A DNA stretch of 64,000 nucleotides, from NCBI GenBank assembly GCA_024236495.1, contig JACKKJ010000005.1:1-64000 (forward strand), given 5' to 3'. The stretch comes from Paracoccaceae bacterium. Its GTDB lineage: Bacteria > Pseudomonadota > Alphaproteobacteria > Rhodobacterales > Rhodobacteraceae. A model generated the notes under the pieces. That model saw only the letters and a list, made by a program, of their open reading frames with translations, made no database searches and was not told the DNA's origin. Below are positions 8,569-18,799 of this stretch, piece after piece. Position 1 is the first letter of the stretch. Every line of letters starts with the position of its first letter. A program made the position numbers and the translations under genes.

Positions 8569-10350
8569 TCATTCCTTCGGCAGAACCCTCAGGCGGAGTT
8601 CGCGCAACTGCTCGTTGGTAGGTTCCGACGGCGCCCCCATCAGAAGATCCTCGGCCCGCTGGTTCATCGGGAACATGATGACCTCGCGGATGTTCGCGGT
8701 GTCGGCCAGGAGCATCACGATCCGGTCGATCCCCGCCGCACAGCCGCCGTGCGGGGGCGCGCCGTACTTGAACGCCTTGACCATGCCGCCAAAGCGCTTT
8801 TCGACCTCGTCCTTGCCGTAGCCCGCAAGCTCGAACGCCTTGAACATGATCTCGGGCTTGTGGTTGCGGATCGCGCCCGAAACCAGCTCGTAGCCGTTAC
8901 AGGCAAGGTCGTACTGAAAGCCGAGAACCTTCAGCGGATCGCCGTCCAGCGCCGCCATCCCGCCCTGCGGCATGGAGAACGGGTTGTGGGAAAAGTCGAT
9001 CCGGCCGGTCTCCGCGTCCTTTTCGTACATCGGGAAATCGACGATCCAGGCGAACTTGAAGCAGTTTTCGTCGATCAGTCCCAGTTCGCGCCCGATCTCG
9101 GTCCGTGCACGGCCTGCGACGGCCTCGAACGTCTCGGGCTTGCCGCCAAGGAAGAAGGCCGCGTCGCCTTCGCCCAGGCCAAGTTGCACCCGGATTGCTT
9201 CGGTGCGTTCCGGCCCGATGTTTTTCGCAAGCGGGCCGGCGGCTTCGATCCCCGATCCGTCCTCGGCCTTGCGCCAGAAGATATACCCCATCCCCGGCAA
9301 ACCCTGCGCTTGCGCGAAGGCGTTCATGCGGTCGCAGAACTTGCGGCTGCCGCCCGTCGGCGCGGGGATCGCGCGGATCTCGGTGCCTTCGTTCTCCAGC
9401 AGTTTCGCGAAGATCGCGAAGCCCGAGCCCGCGAAATGCTCGCTCACGACCTGCATCTTGATCGGGTTGCGCAGGTCGGGCTTGTCGGTGCCGTACCAGA
9501 GCGCGCTGTCTGCGTAGGAGATCAGCGGCCAGTCCGGGTCGACCCGGCGGCCGCCGCCGAACTCCTCGAACACGCCCTGGATGACCGGCTGCACGGCGGC
9601 GAAGACATCGGCCTGTTCGACAAAGCTCATCTCGACGTCGAGCTGGTAGAAATCGGTCGGGCTGCGGTCGGCGCGCGGGTCTTCGTCGCGGAAACACGGG
9701 GCGATCTGGAAATATCGGTCGAAGCCCGCCACCATGATCAGCTGCTTGAACTGCTGGGGCGCCTGCGGCAGCGCGTAGAACTTGCCCGGATGCAGCCGCG
9801 AGGGCACCAGGAAGTCGCGCGCGCCCTCCGGCGAGGAGGCGGTGATGATCGGCGTCTGGTATTCGTTGAAGCCCGCGTCCCACATCCGGTTTCGCAGGGA
9901 CCGGACCACGTTCGACCGCAGCATCATGTTGCGGTGCAGGCTTTCGCGCCGCAGGTCGAGGAAGCGGTAGGTCAGCCGCGTCTCCTCCGGGTAGTCGAGA
10001 TCGCCGAAGACCGGCAGCGGCAGTTCCTCCGCCGGGCCAAGCACCTCGACATCGGTGACATAGACCTCGATCTCGCCGGTGGGGATCTTGGCGTTCACCA
10101 GGCTTTCGTCGCGGGCCTTCACCCGGCCATCGACACGGATCACGGTTTCGGCGCGCAGCTTCTCGATCGCGCCGAAGGCCGGGCTGTCGCTGTCGGCCAG
10201 CACCTGCGTCATCCCGTAATGGTCGCGCAGGTCGATGAAAAGGACGCCGCCGTGATCGCGCACCCGGTGCACCCATCCCGCCAGCCGGACGGTCTGACCG
10301 GCATGCGATTTGTTGAGGTCGGCGCAGGTGTGGCTGCGATAGGCGTGCAT
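8569..10350 (-). CDS. aspS: Aspartyl-tRNA synthetase, bacterial type
   Basis: A 593-aa class II synthetase that charges tRNA-Asp. It has an N-terminal OB-fold anticodon domain (1-110), the catalytic domain with motif 2 FRDED near residue 220, the bacterial GAD insertion, and motif 3 in AAGIDR near 540. In the anticodon-binding loop the residue after RRD/RVRD is histidine (H33). A histidine at this position is associated with non-discriminating AspRS, which also charges tRNA-Asn for GatCAB amidation, whereas discriminating enzymes such as E. coli's have leucine. That assignment is inference from one position. Length is normal. Confidence 0.96.
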   Translation of the reverse strand: MHAYRSHTCADLNKSHAGQTVRLAGWVHRVRDHGGVLFIDLRDHYGMTQVLADSDSPAFGAIEKLRAETVIRVDGRVKARDESLVNAKIPTGEIEVYVTDVEVLGPAEELPLPVFGDLDYPEETRLTYRFLDLRRESLHRNMMLRSNVVRSLRNRMWDAGFNEYQTPIITASSPEGARDFLVPSRLHPGKFYALPQAPQQFKQLIMVAGFDRYFQIAPCFRDEDPRADRSPTDFYQLDVEMSFVEQADVFAAVQPVIQGVFEEFGGGRRVDPDWPLISYADSALWYGTDKPDLRNPIKMQVVSEHFAGSGFAIFAKLLENEGTEIRAIPAPTGGSRKFCDRMNAFAQAQGLPGMGYIFWRKAEDGSGIEAAGPLAKNIGPERTEAIRVQLGLGEGDAAFFLGGKPETFEAVAGRARTEIGRELGLIDENCFKFAWIVDFPMYEKDAETGRIDFSHNPFSMPQGGMAALDGDPLKVLGFQYDLACNGYELVSGAIRNHKPEIMFKAFELAGYGKDEVEKRFGGMVKAFKYGAPPHGGCAAGIDRIVMLLADTANIREVIMFPMNQRAEDLLMGAPSEPTNEQLRELRLRVLPKE

Positions 10351-10538
10351 GAGCGTCCCCTTTCAAGAGGCGAATTCGTCGTTCGCGCCGATACACCTTG
10401 TGACGCGGGCGAAGTCAAGGGTCGCGCCTTTGGCTGTTGCGGATCGGTGTCAGGCGCTGCGGCGCGCACCGGGCTTGCTAGGAACGGTCTGAGAAACCGA
10501 ATAACCTGTCCCTTCGGTCGGTCGGGATAGACTTTGGT

Positions 10539-11873
10539 ATGTGGATCATCGAAAAGATTTCCCGTTCTTCTGCGGGGTCCGGCCGCACGGAACGGCTAGG
10601 CATTGCGACTTTCCTGATCGTGCTGGTTCTTTCCATTCTCTCCGGTGTTGTATTTTCCCATTCGTTTTCTGGTGACCTTTTCGCGGTCTGGAAGGCGGGC
10701 GCGAGCTTTTCGCAAGGTGACCTGGCGAATGTTTACCCGTCCGATGGGGCGTATTTCACGATGCTGCCGCCCGACGCCTGGATCGGCGAAGCGCCAGAGG
10801 GTGAGATTCGTGGCATCGTCTATCCGTTCGTCTATCCACCGCTTTGGGCCTGGGCGGCCTCGCTTCTGCAGGGCGTTGTCAGCTACGAGGAGTTTTCGTC
10901 GCTGGTCAGCTTCGCCAATCCGCTGCTCATGCTCGGAATGCTGATCATGGCACACCGGCTTGCCGCGCCCGCACTGGGGCAGGCGACCTATGTGGCGATC
11001 GGGGCGATCTTCTTCTGGTTCTCGATGGCCGGCGCGATGGCGCTGTTCCAGAAACAGCCCCAGATCATGGTCGCGTTCCTGACCGTCTTCGCAATCTACA
11101 GCGTACATCTGGGCAGGCCGGTGGCTGGTGGGCTTGCGTTGGCGGCGGCGGCATCGATCAAGCTTTTCCCGGCGGCACTGGCGATCTTCTGGCTGGCTTC
11201 CGGTCAGCGGCGCGCGACGGCGTCCTTCTGCGTTGCGGGGGGCGCGCTGGCGGTCCTGTCCGTGATCGTTGCGGGCTGGCCGCTTCACGAGGCATTCCTG
11301 CACGAGGTGCGTCTGATTTCCGGCACATCGCTTCTGACACGTCTCAACTATTCGGTCGAAAGCGTGTTTACGGCGGCACTGTTTCCCGACCTCGTGACCT
11401 TTGTCGCGGCGCCAAGTGTCGGCTCCGGTGCGGGCGCTGGGGTGGGATGGTATGTCCTGGCCGAGCCCGCTGTCTCCAATCTGGCGTTCTCGGTCGTGCT
11501 GATCGGTGTTATCGCCCTGCTTGCACGCCGGTTTCACACGACCCGAGGACAAGCCATCGCCCTGTGGCCCCTGTCCCTGATGCTGTTGACGCTTCTCAGC
11601 CCGATTGCCTGGGCCTATTATTTCCTTGCCCCGCTGAGCTTCCTGCCGGCGCTCTTCGATCGATTTCGATTGCGCACTGCCCTTGTCCTCGCTCTGACGG
11701 CCCTGATCCTGACATCGCCTTTCGTGCAGTCCTCGGTTTTCGGCCGCGCTTCTGGCGGCGACCCGGACCGTTTCATGATCCAGTGGCTTGGTGTGCTTGC
11801 GATGTGCATGCTGACGGCGGCCTTCTGGGTGATGTTCCGCCGGGAGGAACGCATGCTGGGGGACAAGCGATGA
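10539..11873 (+). CDS. GT87-family (DUF2029) polytopic membrane glycosyltransferase
   Basis: A 444-aa polytopic membrane protein with about ten helices and the GT87/DUF2029 pattern: a first helix, then a soluble loop ending in YPPLW (residues about 98-102), and a K-L-P motif (SIKLFPAAL) in mid-protein. GT87 enzymes transfer mannose-like sugars from polyprenyl phosphate on the outer face of the membrane. Its stop overlaps the start of the paralogous next gene by 3 bases (ATGA), so the pair is coupled. The sugar and acceptor are unknown. Confidence 0.8.
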   Translation: MWIIEKISRSSAGSGRTERLGIATFLIVLVLSILSGVVFSHSFSGDLFAVWKAGASFSQGDLANVYPSDGAYFTMLPPDAWIGEAPEGEIRGIVYPFVYPPLWAWAASLLQGVVSYEEFSSLVSFANPLLMLGMLIMAHRLAAPALGQATYVAIGAIFFWFSMAGAMALFQKQPQIMVAFLTVFAIYSVHLGRPVAGGLALAAAASIKLFPAALAIFWLASGQRRATASFCVAGGALAVLSVIVAGWPLHEAFLHEVRLISGTSLLTRLNYSVESVFTAALFPDLVTFVAAPSVGSGAGAGVGWYVLAEPAVSNLAFSVVLIGVIALLARRFHTTRGQAIALWPLSLMLLTLLSPIAWAYYFLAPLSFLPALFDRFRLRTALVLALTALILTSPFVQSSVFGRASGGDPDRFMIQWLGVLAMCMLTAAFWVMFRREERMLGDKR

Positions 11874-13174
11874 CCTGGCCGGCATCCGTACGGTCTCTCG
11901 ACGGGGAGGGAGCGGATCGCGCAATCTGCCTGCTTCTGCTGGTGCTCTGGTTCGCGGTGACCCTCGCGGGACACTGGCAAAGCCCGTCATCGGACCTTGC
12001 GCCGCTTTACATGGCGGGGTGGTTTCTGGCCGAGGGGCGCCCCGATCTTGTCTATGCCGCGCCGCCGCTGTTCTTCGGCGGTACGCCCCCGGCATGGAAG
12101 GAGACGCTGGATGCGCTCGGCAATCCCTGGCCGCATGCCTTTCCCTATATCTACCCGCCGCTTTGGGCAAAGCTCCTGTCCTATCTGACGCCGCTTGTCG
12201 GGCCGGTCGCATTTACCAAGGCGGTGATGGTCCTGCATGTTGCCATGCTGACGGCGGCGGTCGCCATCGCGGCGCGGCTGGCGCGGCCTTCGGGGATGCG
12301 GCCCCTGATCTGGGTCGTGATCTCGCTGGCGCTCTTGCAGACCTCGGTCTTCTCGGAAACGGCACTGCATTTCAACCAGCCGCAGATCACCGTGATGTTC
12401 CTGACGCTTCTGGCCTTCGAAAGGTTGCAGGCCGGTAGCGACAGGACGGCCGGCGTACTTCTTGGCGTGGCGGCGGCGATCAAGATCCTGCCGGGGGTTT
12501 TCGTGCTTCTCTTCCTGTTCGAACGGCGCTGGCGCGCGGCAGCGATCTTCGCCGCCACGGTCGCGGGGCTTGTCGTGCTTAGCTTTCTGGTCGCGGGCGC
12601 CGGGTTGCATGGCGATTTCCTGACAGCCGTCGACCGGATCGAGAACACCCTGCCGGTCGTGCCCTCGAACGCCTCGGCGCAAGTGTCGTTCCTTCTCGCG
12701 GCCGATGCACTTGGCCTTCTGTCAGTCCCGACGACGCCCGCAGGCGCGTTCCTGACGACCGGCGAGGTTCCGTTCCTGCCGGTGGTGGCGATGGCCGCGC
12801 GGGTCCTGCTGGTCGCGCTGCTCGCGGCCTTCGCCTTTCGGCTTGCCCCGCGTGACCCCTTTGTCCGGCGCGCGAGGAGCCTGCTGGCACTGTCGGTGCT
12901 GATCGCGCTTTTCAGCCCCGTGGGCTGGCTTCACTACTACGTCATCAGCCTGCTTCTCTTGCCGCAACTGGCGGCCGTGATGCCGCCACGGCTTGCCCTG
13001 CCGGCATTTGTGGTCTTCGGCGCGATGACATCCTCGACGCTTTATATCCAGTCGGTGCTGGCGTTCGGCTGGGACTGGACGATCATCAACATCGCCGTAT
13101 CGGCGCTTTGGTTCGGTGTTCTCTTCGTCATCTGGCGCAGCGCAGGGCACCCGGCGGCGGTTCCCGCCCGCTGA
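11870..13174 (+). CDS. Second GT87-family (DUF2029) membrane glycosyltransferase
   Basis: A 434-aa paralogue of the preceding gene with the same plan: N-terminal helix, loop ending YIYPPLWAK, helix with FNQPQITVMFL and the AIKILPGVFVLL element. Start overlaps the previous stop (ATGA). Two adjacent paralogues suggest a heterodimer or two sequential transfers, though neither is shown. The gene ends 76 bp before carB. A third family member is at 27.9-29.1 kb. Confidence 0.8.
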   Translation: MTWPASVRSLDGEGADRAICLLLLVLWFAVTLAGHWQSPSSDLAPLYMAGWFLAEGRPDLVYAAPPLFFGGTPPAWKETLDALGNPWPHAFPYIYPPLWAKLLSYLTPLVGPVAFTKAVMVLHVAMLTAAVAIAARLARPSGMRPLIWVVISLALLQTSVFSETALHFNQPQITVMFLTLLAFERLQAGSDRTAGVLLGVAAAIKILPGVFVLLFLFERRWRAAAIFAATVAGLVVLSFLVAGAGLHGDFLTAVDRIENTLPVVPSNASAQVSFLLAADALGLLSVPTTPAGAFLTTGEVPFLPVVAMAARVLLVALLAAFAFRLAPRDPFVRRARSLLALSVLIALFSPVGWLHYYVISLLLLPQLAAVMPPRLALPAFVVFGAMTSSTLYIQSVLAFGWDWTIINIAVSALWFGVLFVIWRSAGHPAAVPAR

Positions 13175-13189
13175 ATGCGCCATCGGCCC

Positions 13190-13217
13190 TTGCGCCCCGG
13201 CCCGTCTTGACTATAAC
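13190..13217 (+). promoter_or_regulatory. Possible sigma-70 promoter of carB
   Basis: TTGCGC at 13190-13195 and TATAAC at 13212-13217 are separated by 16 bp, about 34 bp before the carB start. The spacing and the -10 fit a housekeeping promoter, but the call rests on these two hexamers only. Confidence 0.35.
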
Positions 13218-13250
13218 CCCCGACAATTTGCGCCAGAGGGGGCTCGGACC

Positions 13251-16200
13251 ATGCCGAAGAGAACCGATATCAAGTCGATCATGATCATCGGCGCGGGCCC
13301 CATCGTCATCGGTCAGGCCTGCGAGTTCGACTATTCCGGCGCCCAGGCCTGCAAGGCGCTGCGGGAGGAAGGCTACCGGGTGATCCTGGTGAACTCCAAC
13401 CCGGCCACGATCATGACCGATCCGGGCCTGGCAGACGCCACCTATATCGAACCGATCACCCCCGAAGTCGTCGCCAAGATCATCGAGAAGGAACGCCCCG
13501 ACGCCCTGTTGCCGACGATGGGCGGGCAGACCGGCCTGAACACATCGCTCGCGCTTGCCGACATGGGGGTCTTGGAGAAGTTCGGGGTGGAACTGATCGG
13601 CGCGAACCGCCAGGCCATCGAAATGGCCGAGGATCGCAAGCTTTTCCGCGAGGCCATGGACCGGATCGGGCTGGAAAACCCCAAGGCGACCATCGTGTCG
13701 GCGCCGAAGAAGGAAAACGGCAAATACGACATCGGCGCCGGGGTCCGCCAGGCGATCGACGATCTGGAACACATCGGCCTTCCGGCGATCATCCGCCCGG
13801 CCTTCACCCTGGGCGGCACCGGCGGCGGCGTCGCCTACAACCGCGACGACTACGAGGCGATCGTGCGTTCGGGTCTCGACGCCTCGCCGGTCGCACAGGT
13901 GCTGATCGACGAAAGCCTTCTCGGTTGGAAGGAATACGAGATGGAGGTGGTCCGCGACCGCGCGGACAACGCGATCATCGTCTGTTCCATCGAGAACGTC
14001 GATCCGATGGGCGTGCACACGGGCGATTCGATCACCGTCGCCCCGGCGTTGACCCTGACCGACAAGGAATATCAGATCATGCGCAACGGCTCGATTGCCG
14101 TCCTGCGCGAGATCGGGGTGGAAACCGGCGGGTCGAACGTCCAGTGGGCGATCAACCCCGCAGACGGCCGCATGGTCGTGATCGAGATGAACCCGCGCGT
14201 CTCGCGGTCGTCGGCGCTGGCGTCCAAGGCCACGGGTTTTCCCATCGCCAAGATCGCCGCGAAGCTGGCGGTCGGATACACGCTGGACGAGCTGGACAAC
14301 GACATCACCAAGGTGACGCCGGCCAGCTTCGAGCCGACCATCGACTATGTCGTGACCAAGATCCCGCGCTTCGCGTTCGAGAAATTCCCTGGATCGAAGC
14401 CCGAACTGACCACCGCGATGAAATCGGTGGGCGAGGCGATGGCCATCGGCCGCACCATCCATGAATCGCTGCAAAAGGCGCTGGCCTCGCTTGAGACCGG
14501 TCTGTCCGGCTTTGACGAAATCGCGATCCCCGGCGCGCCGGACAAGGCGGCGGTGGTCAAGGCGATTTCCGGCCAGACGCCGGATCGGCTCCGGCTGATC
14601 GCGCAGGCGATGCGCCACGGGCTTTCGGACGACGAGATCCAGCAGGCCACCGCCTTCGATCCCTGGTTCCTGTCCCGGATTCGCGAGATCGTCGAGACCG
14701 AGGCAGAGGTGCGCAGGTCCGGTCTGCCGCTGACGGCGGCGGGGCTGCGCAAGCTGAAGATGATGGGCTTTACCGATGCCCGCCTTGCCGCGCTGACCGG
14801 TCGGGACGAGGCGCAGGTGCGCCGCGCCCGCCGCAATCTGGGCGTGCGCGCCGTTTTCAAGCGGATCGACACTTGCGCCGCCGAGTTCGAGGCGCAGACG
14901 CCCTACATGTATTCGACCTACGAAGTCCCGGCGATGGGCGATGTCGAATGCGAGGCGCGCCCGACCGAGGCAAAGAAGGTCGTCATTCTTGGCGGCGGTC
15001 CGAACCGGATCGGCCAGGGGATCGAGTTCGACTATTGCTGCTGTCACGCCTGTTTCGCGCTGACCGACGCGGGCTATGAGACCATCATGGTCAACTGCAA
15101 CCCCGAGACGGTCTCGACCGACTACGATACATCCGACCGTCTCTATTTCGAACCGCTGACGCTGGAGCATGTCCTCGAGATTCTGCGCGTGGAACAGGAT
15201 GCGGGCACGCTTCACGGGGTGATCGTCCAGTTCGGTGGCCAGACGCCGCTGAAGCTCGCGAATGCGCTCCATGACGAAGGGATCCCGATCCTCGGGACGA
15301 CCCCCGACGCCATCGACCTGGCCGAGGACCGCGAAAGGTTCCAGAAGCTTCTGAACGATCTGGGCCTGAAGCAGCCGGTGAACGGCATCGCGTCCTCGGA
15401 CGAACAGGCGATCGACATCGCCGGGCGGGTCGGCTTCCCGCTGGTGATCCGGCCCTCTTACGTTCTGGGCGGGCGGGCGATGGAAATCGTCCGCGACATG
15501 GATCAGCTTCGCCGCTACATCACCACCGCCGTCGATGTGTCGGGCAAGAACCCGGTGCTTCTGGACAGCTACCTGTCCGGCGCGATCGAAGTGGACGTGG
15601 ATGCGCTGTCGGATGGCGCCAGCGTTCACGTCGCCGGCATCATGGAACACATCGAGGAGGCGGGCGTGCATTCCGGCGACAGCGCCTGCTGCCTGCCGCC
15701 GCATTCTTTGTCGGACGCGACGGTCGAGGAACTGAAGCGCCAGACTGTCGCGATGGCGCTGGCCCTTGGGGTTGTCGGCCTGATGAACGTCCAGTTCGCG
15801 ATCAAGGACGGCACGATCTATGTGCTTGAGGTCAACCCCCGCGCCAGCCGTACCGTGCCCTTCGTCGCCAAGGCGACCGACAGCGCGATCGCGTCGATCG
15901 CCGCGCGGCTGATGGCGGGCGAACCGCTGTCGAACTTCCCCGAGCGCGCGCCTTATCCAGAAGGCGTCGGCCCGGACACGCCCTTGCCCTACGCCGATCC
16001 GATGACGCTGGCCAATCCGCGGACCCCCTGGTTTTCGGTGAAGGAGGCGGTGCTACCCTTCGCGCGCTTCCCCGGCGTGGATACGCTCCTGGGGCCGGAA
16101 ATGCGCTCCACCGGCGAGGTCATGGGCTGGGACCGGACCTTCCCGCTTGCCTTCCTCAAGGCCCAGATGGGCGCGGGCACGCATCTGCCCGAGGCCGGCC

Positions 16201-16580
16201 GCGTCTTCCTGTCGATCAAGGACATGGACAAGACCGCCGAGATGGCCGAAGCGGCGCGCGGGCTGGTCTCCCTGGGGTTCGAGATCGTAGCGACGCGCGG
16301 CACTGCCGCCTTCCTCGAGGCGAATGGCGTGACGGCGGAGGTCGTGAACAAGGTCTACGAAGGCCGCCCGAACATCGTTGACCGGATGAAGAACGGCGAT
16401 GTCACCCTTGTCATGAACACCACCGAAGGCGCGCAGGCCATCGCCGACAGCCGCGAGATCCGGGCCGTCGCGCTCTATGACAAGATCCCGTATTTCACCA
16501 CCGCCGCCGCCAGCATCGCGGCCGTTCAGGCCATGCAGGCCCGTGGCGAGGGCTACGGCGTCCGCACGCTGCAGGGCTAG
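13251..16580 (+). CDS. carB: Carbamoyl-phosphate synthase large subunit
   Basis: A 1109-aa synthetase that uses ammonia from CarA, bicarbonate and two ATP to make carbamoyl phosphate for arginine and pyrimidine synthesis. Two homologous ATP-grasp halves (about 1-400 and 565-940), a linking oligomerisation region and a C-terminal MGS-like regulatory domain (about 945-1109) are present at full length. Repeats such as GAGPIVIGQ and GGGPNRIGQ mark the start of the two halves. The gene starts at the ATG of MPKRTDIKS. carA lies 37 kb away on the same strand instead of next to it. Confidence 0.97.
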   Translation: MPKRTDIKSIMIIGAGPIVIGQACEFDYSGAQACKALREEGYRVILVNSNPATIMTDPGLADATYIEPITPEVVAKIIEKERPDALLPTMGGQTGLNTSLALADMGVLEKFGVELIGANRQAIEMAEDRKLFREAMDRIGLENPKATIVSAPKKENGKYDIGAGVRQAIDDLEHIGLPAIIRPAFTLGGTGGGVAYNRDDYEAIVRSGLDASPVAQVLIDESLLGWKEYEMEVVRDRADNAIIVCSIENVDPMGVHTGDSITVAPALTLTDKEYQIMRNGSIAVLREIGVETGGSNVQWAINPADGRMVVIEMNPRVSRSSALASKATGFPIAKIAAKLAVGYTLDELDNDITKVTPASFEPTIDYVVTKIPRFAFEKFPGSKPELTTAMKSVGEAMAIGRTIHESLQKALASLETGLSGFDEIAIPGAPDKAAVVKAISGQTPDRLRLIAQAMRHGLSDDEIQQATAFDPWFLSRIREIVETEAEVRRSGLPLTAAGLRKLKMMGFTDARLAALTGRDEAQVRRARRNLGVRAVFKRIDTCAAEFEAQTPYMYSTYEVPAMGDVECEARPTEAKKVVILGGGPNRIGQGIEFDYCCCHACFALTDAGYETIMVNCNPETVSTDYDTSDRLYFEPLTLEHVLEILRVEQDAGTLHGVIVQFGGQTPLKLANALHDEGIPILGTTPDAIDLAEDRERFQKLLNDLGLKQPVNGIASSDEQAIDIAGRVGFPLVIRPSYVLGGRAMEIVRDMDQLRRYITTAVDVSGKNPVLLDSYLSGAIEVDVDALSDGASVHVAGIMEHIEEAGVHSGDSACCLPPHSLSDATVEELKRQTVAMALALGVVGLMNVQFAIKDGTIYVLEVNPRASRTVPFVAKATDSAIASIAARLMAGEPLSNFPERAPYPEGVGPDTPLPYADPMTLANPRTPWFSVKEAVLPFARFPGVDTLLGPEMRSTGEVMGWDRTFPLAFLKAQMGAGTHLPEAGRVFLSIKDMDKTAEMAEAARGLVSLGFEIVATRGTAAFLEANGVTAEVVNKVYEGRPNIVDRMKNGDVTLVMNTTEGAQAIADSREIRAVALYDKIPYFTTAAASIAAVQAMQARGEGYGVRTLQG

Positions 16581-16597
16581 GCGGACCGGGCCTGCCG

Positions 16598-18799
16598 CTA
16601 GCGCAGCAGGAAGGCCGCCAGCACCGCCGCGTCCACCGGTTTGCGCAGGACCGTGACATCCGACGCAGCGCAGGCCGCGTCGAGGGCGGGCGCGCGGCTC
16701 GCGGTCAGCAGTCTTGCGGCGATGGCGCCGTGGCGCGCCCGTAGCTGCCCGACAAGCGACAGACCGTCAAGGCCAGCGCCCAGCTCCTGATCGATCAGGA
16801 ACCGGTCGGGTACGATGCCGATTTCATCCAGGAGCGCCAGCGCCTCTTCGCCGGATGAAACGTCGATCACTTCAAGCCGCCATTTTTCAAGCAGCTGGCA
16901 AAGGGCGCGGCGAAGGTCGGGGTCGTTTTCCACAAGGCAGACGATCCTGCCCTCGTGACGCGACATTTCCGCCGTTTCCGTCAGCGGCGCGGCCAGGGCC
17001 GCTGGTTCGGCCGCGCCGGATGCCAAGAGCGGCAACAGAAGGCTGAAGCGCGTGCCGCGTCCGGGAACCGAGCGGAGCGTCAGCGGATGATCCAGGAGCG
17101 CGGCGGCGCGTTCGACGATGGCAAGGCCAAGCCCCATGCCCTCGGACGCGGAGGCGCGGGCGTTCAGGCGGTGAAATTCCCTGAAGACGTTCGCCTGTTC
17201 GCTCTCGGGAATGCCGGGGCCGGTATCGATCACGTCGATCCGCAGCGCCGCGCCTGTTCGCCGGCCACCCACAAGGATGCGCCCGCGCGCCGTATAGCGC
17301 ACCGCGTTGCCGATCAGGTTTTGCAGGATGCGCCTGAGATAGGTCGGGTCGGAAGCGACCGTCACCGCCGCGGGGCGCACCGTCAGGCGCAGCCCCTTGG
17401 CCTCGGCAAGCGGGGCGAATTCGTCGGCGAGCTGGTCAAGGATGGGGCCAAGCGCGACAGGGATCACATCGACGGAGGCGCGCCCCGATTCGAGCTTCGA
17501 GATGTCGAGGAGCGCATCGAGGATGCCCTCGACGCTCGTCAAGGCATTCTCGACCTTTCCAAGGGTCGCGCGCGCGTCGTCCGCAAGCCCGCTGTCGGAA
17601 AGCGAGGCGACGAACAGCTTTGCCGCCGAAAGCGGCTGCAACAGGTCGTGGCTGGCGGCGGCGACGAAACGCGCGCGCGCGGCATTGGCCTGTTCGGCGC
17701 GGCCCAGCGCCTCGGCCAGTTCGGCTGTGCGGTCCGCGACGCGCCGTTCCAGCGTCTCGTTCGCTTCGGCCAGCGCGTGCAACGCGCGGCGTTCGGCGGT
17801 GATGTCCGAAAAGCTCATCACGAAGCCGCCGTCGGGCATTTCTTCGGCAAAGACCGCGAGGACAAGGTCCGCACCGCGGTCCAGTTCGAAATCAAGCGCG
17901 GGGCGGGGCCGGGGCCCGCGCGCCCAATGCGCGATGGTGGCGGGTGTCATGTTTCCGTTCAGCGCGAACTGGCGGCCCAGCGCCTCGGTCAGGGTGTCGA
18001 TCGGCGCGCCCAGCCGGAAGCGGCCGGCAGGTACCGTCAGAAGCGTGGCAAGGCGGTGGTTCCAGCCCACGAGCCGCGCCTCGGCGTCGAAGATGCCGAC
18101 GCCTTGGCTGATGTGTTCAAGCGTGGCCCGGATCATCCGGGCCTGGTCGTCCAGAAGCTTGCCGCGTTCCTGCCGTTCCAGCCGGATTATGTCGGTGACA
18201 TCCGTCTGCAGGATCACGGTGCCGCCGTCCTGGGTCCGGTGTTCGGACACCTGAATCCAGCGGTCGCCCGAAAGCTGGACGTTGAACATCACATGCCGGT
18301 CCTGGTGGCGGCGCATCCGCGCCTGCGCCCAGCCGTCGGCGCTTTCGCCCGGCGGCAGCGCAAGGTCGCGCGACAGGCTGACCATCCGCACATAATCGGC
18401 GAAGGAAAGACCCGGGCCCAGCCCGTCGCGGATGTCGGCCAGCTGCCGGCTGAAGCGCGAATTGCACATCACCATCCGGTCGTCCGCATCGAAAAGCGCA
18501 AATCCTTCCTGCACCGTCTCGATCGCGGAGGCGAGGTTCTGGCGCGCCGCCTCCGCCTCGGCGGTGGCCTCCGCGAGGCGTGCGTTGGTCTGGTTCAGAA
18601 GTCCCAGCGCGCGTTCCAGCTCGCCGGTGCGCTCGCGGACCTGATCTTCAAGCATCGCGGCGCGTTCGAACTGCAGATAGGCGCGCCCACCATCATCCGT
18701 CGCCTGTTCGACCCGCCGCATGAGAACGTCGACGATCTGAAGCAGCTTCTGTCGCTGCCGCTCAGGCGGGTCGGCGGGATTGATCAGCGCGTGGGTCAT
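16598..18799 (-). CDS. PAS-containing hybrid sensor histidine kinase (NahK-like)
   Basis: A 733-aa cytosolic-looking kinase with no membrane helix. The order is an N-terminal coiled coil (about 20-85), two PAS domains (about 85-200 and 225-330), a second coiled coil, a HisKA domain with H384 in ASHDLLQPL, an HATPase domain (N box NLIGNAVRYT, G boxes DTGPGIP and GMGLGL), and a C-terminal receiver with its aspartate near 670. The start overlaps the stop of the upstream FIST gene (ATGA), so the two are made together. FIST-hybrid kinase pairs of this kind (NosP-NahK) sense nitric oxide in gammaproteobacteria; that function is inferred here. Confidence 0.9.
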   Translation of the reverse strand: MTHALINPADPPERQRQKLLQIVDVLMRRVEQATDDGGRAYLQFERAAMLEDQVRERTGELERALGLLNQTNARLAEATAEAEAARQNLASAIETVQEGFALFDADDRMVMCNSRFSRQLADIRDGLGPGLSFADYVRMVSLSRDLALPPGESADGWAQARMRRHQDRHVMFNVQLSGDRWIQVSEHRTQDGGTVILQTDVTDIIRLERQERGKLLDDQARMIRATLEHISQGVGIFDAEARLVGWNHRLATLLTVPAGRFRLGAPIDTLTEALGRQFALNGNMTPATIAHWARGPRPRPALDFELDRGADLVLAVFAEEMPDGGFVMSFSDITAERRALHALAEANETLERRVADRTAELAEALGRAEQANAARARFVAAASHDLLQPLSAAKLFVASLSDSGLADDARATLGKVENALTSVEGILDALLDISKLESGRASVDVIPVALGPILDQLADEFAPLAEAKGLRLTVRPAAVTVASDPTYLRRILQNLIGNAVRYTARGRILVGGRRTGAALRIDVIDTGPGIPESEQANVFREFHRLNARASASEGMGLGLAIVERAAALLDHPLTLRSVPGRGTRFSLLLPLLASGAAEPAALAAPLTETAEMSRHEGRIVCLVENDPDLRRALCQLLEKWRLEVIDVSSGEEALALLDEIGIVPDRFLIDQELGAGLDGLSLVGQLRARHGAIAARLLTASRAPALDAACAASDVTVLRKPVDAAVLAAFLLR

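Noticed and set aside
8197..10530. Long plus-strand frame opposite aspS
   Set aside because: Same kind of shadow: it covers a conserved synthetase and has no recognisable domain.
10539..13174. The two adjacent GT87 genes as one broken gene
   Set aside because: Each is full length with its own start, conserved motifs and the ATGA overlap, so this is a tandem paralogue pair.
13128..15704. Very long open frame antisense to carB
   Set aside because: It mirrors codon structure of a conserved carB gene in G+C-rich DNA, has no family features, and is rich in Arg/Asp/Gly as shadow frames are.
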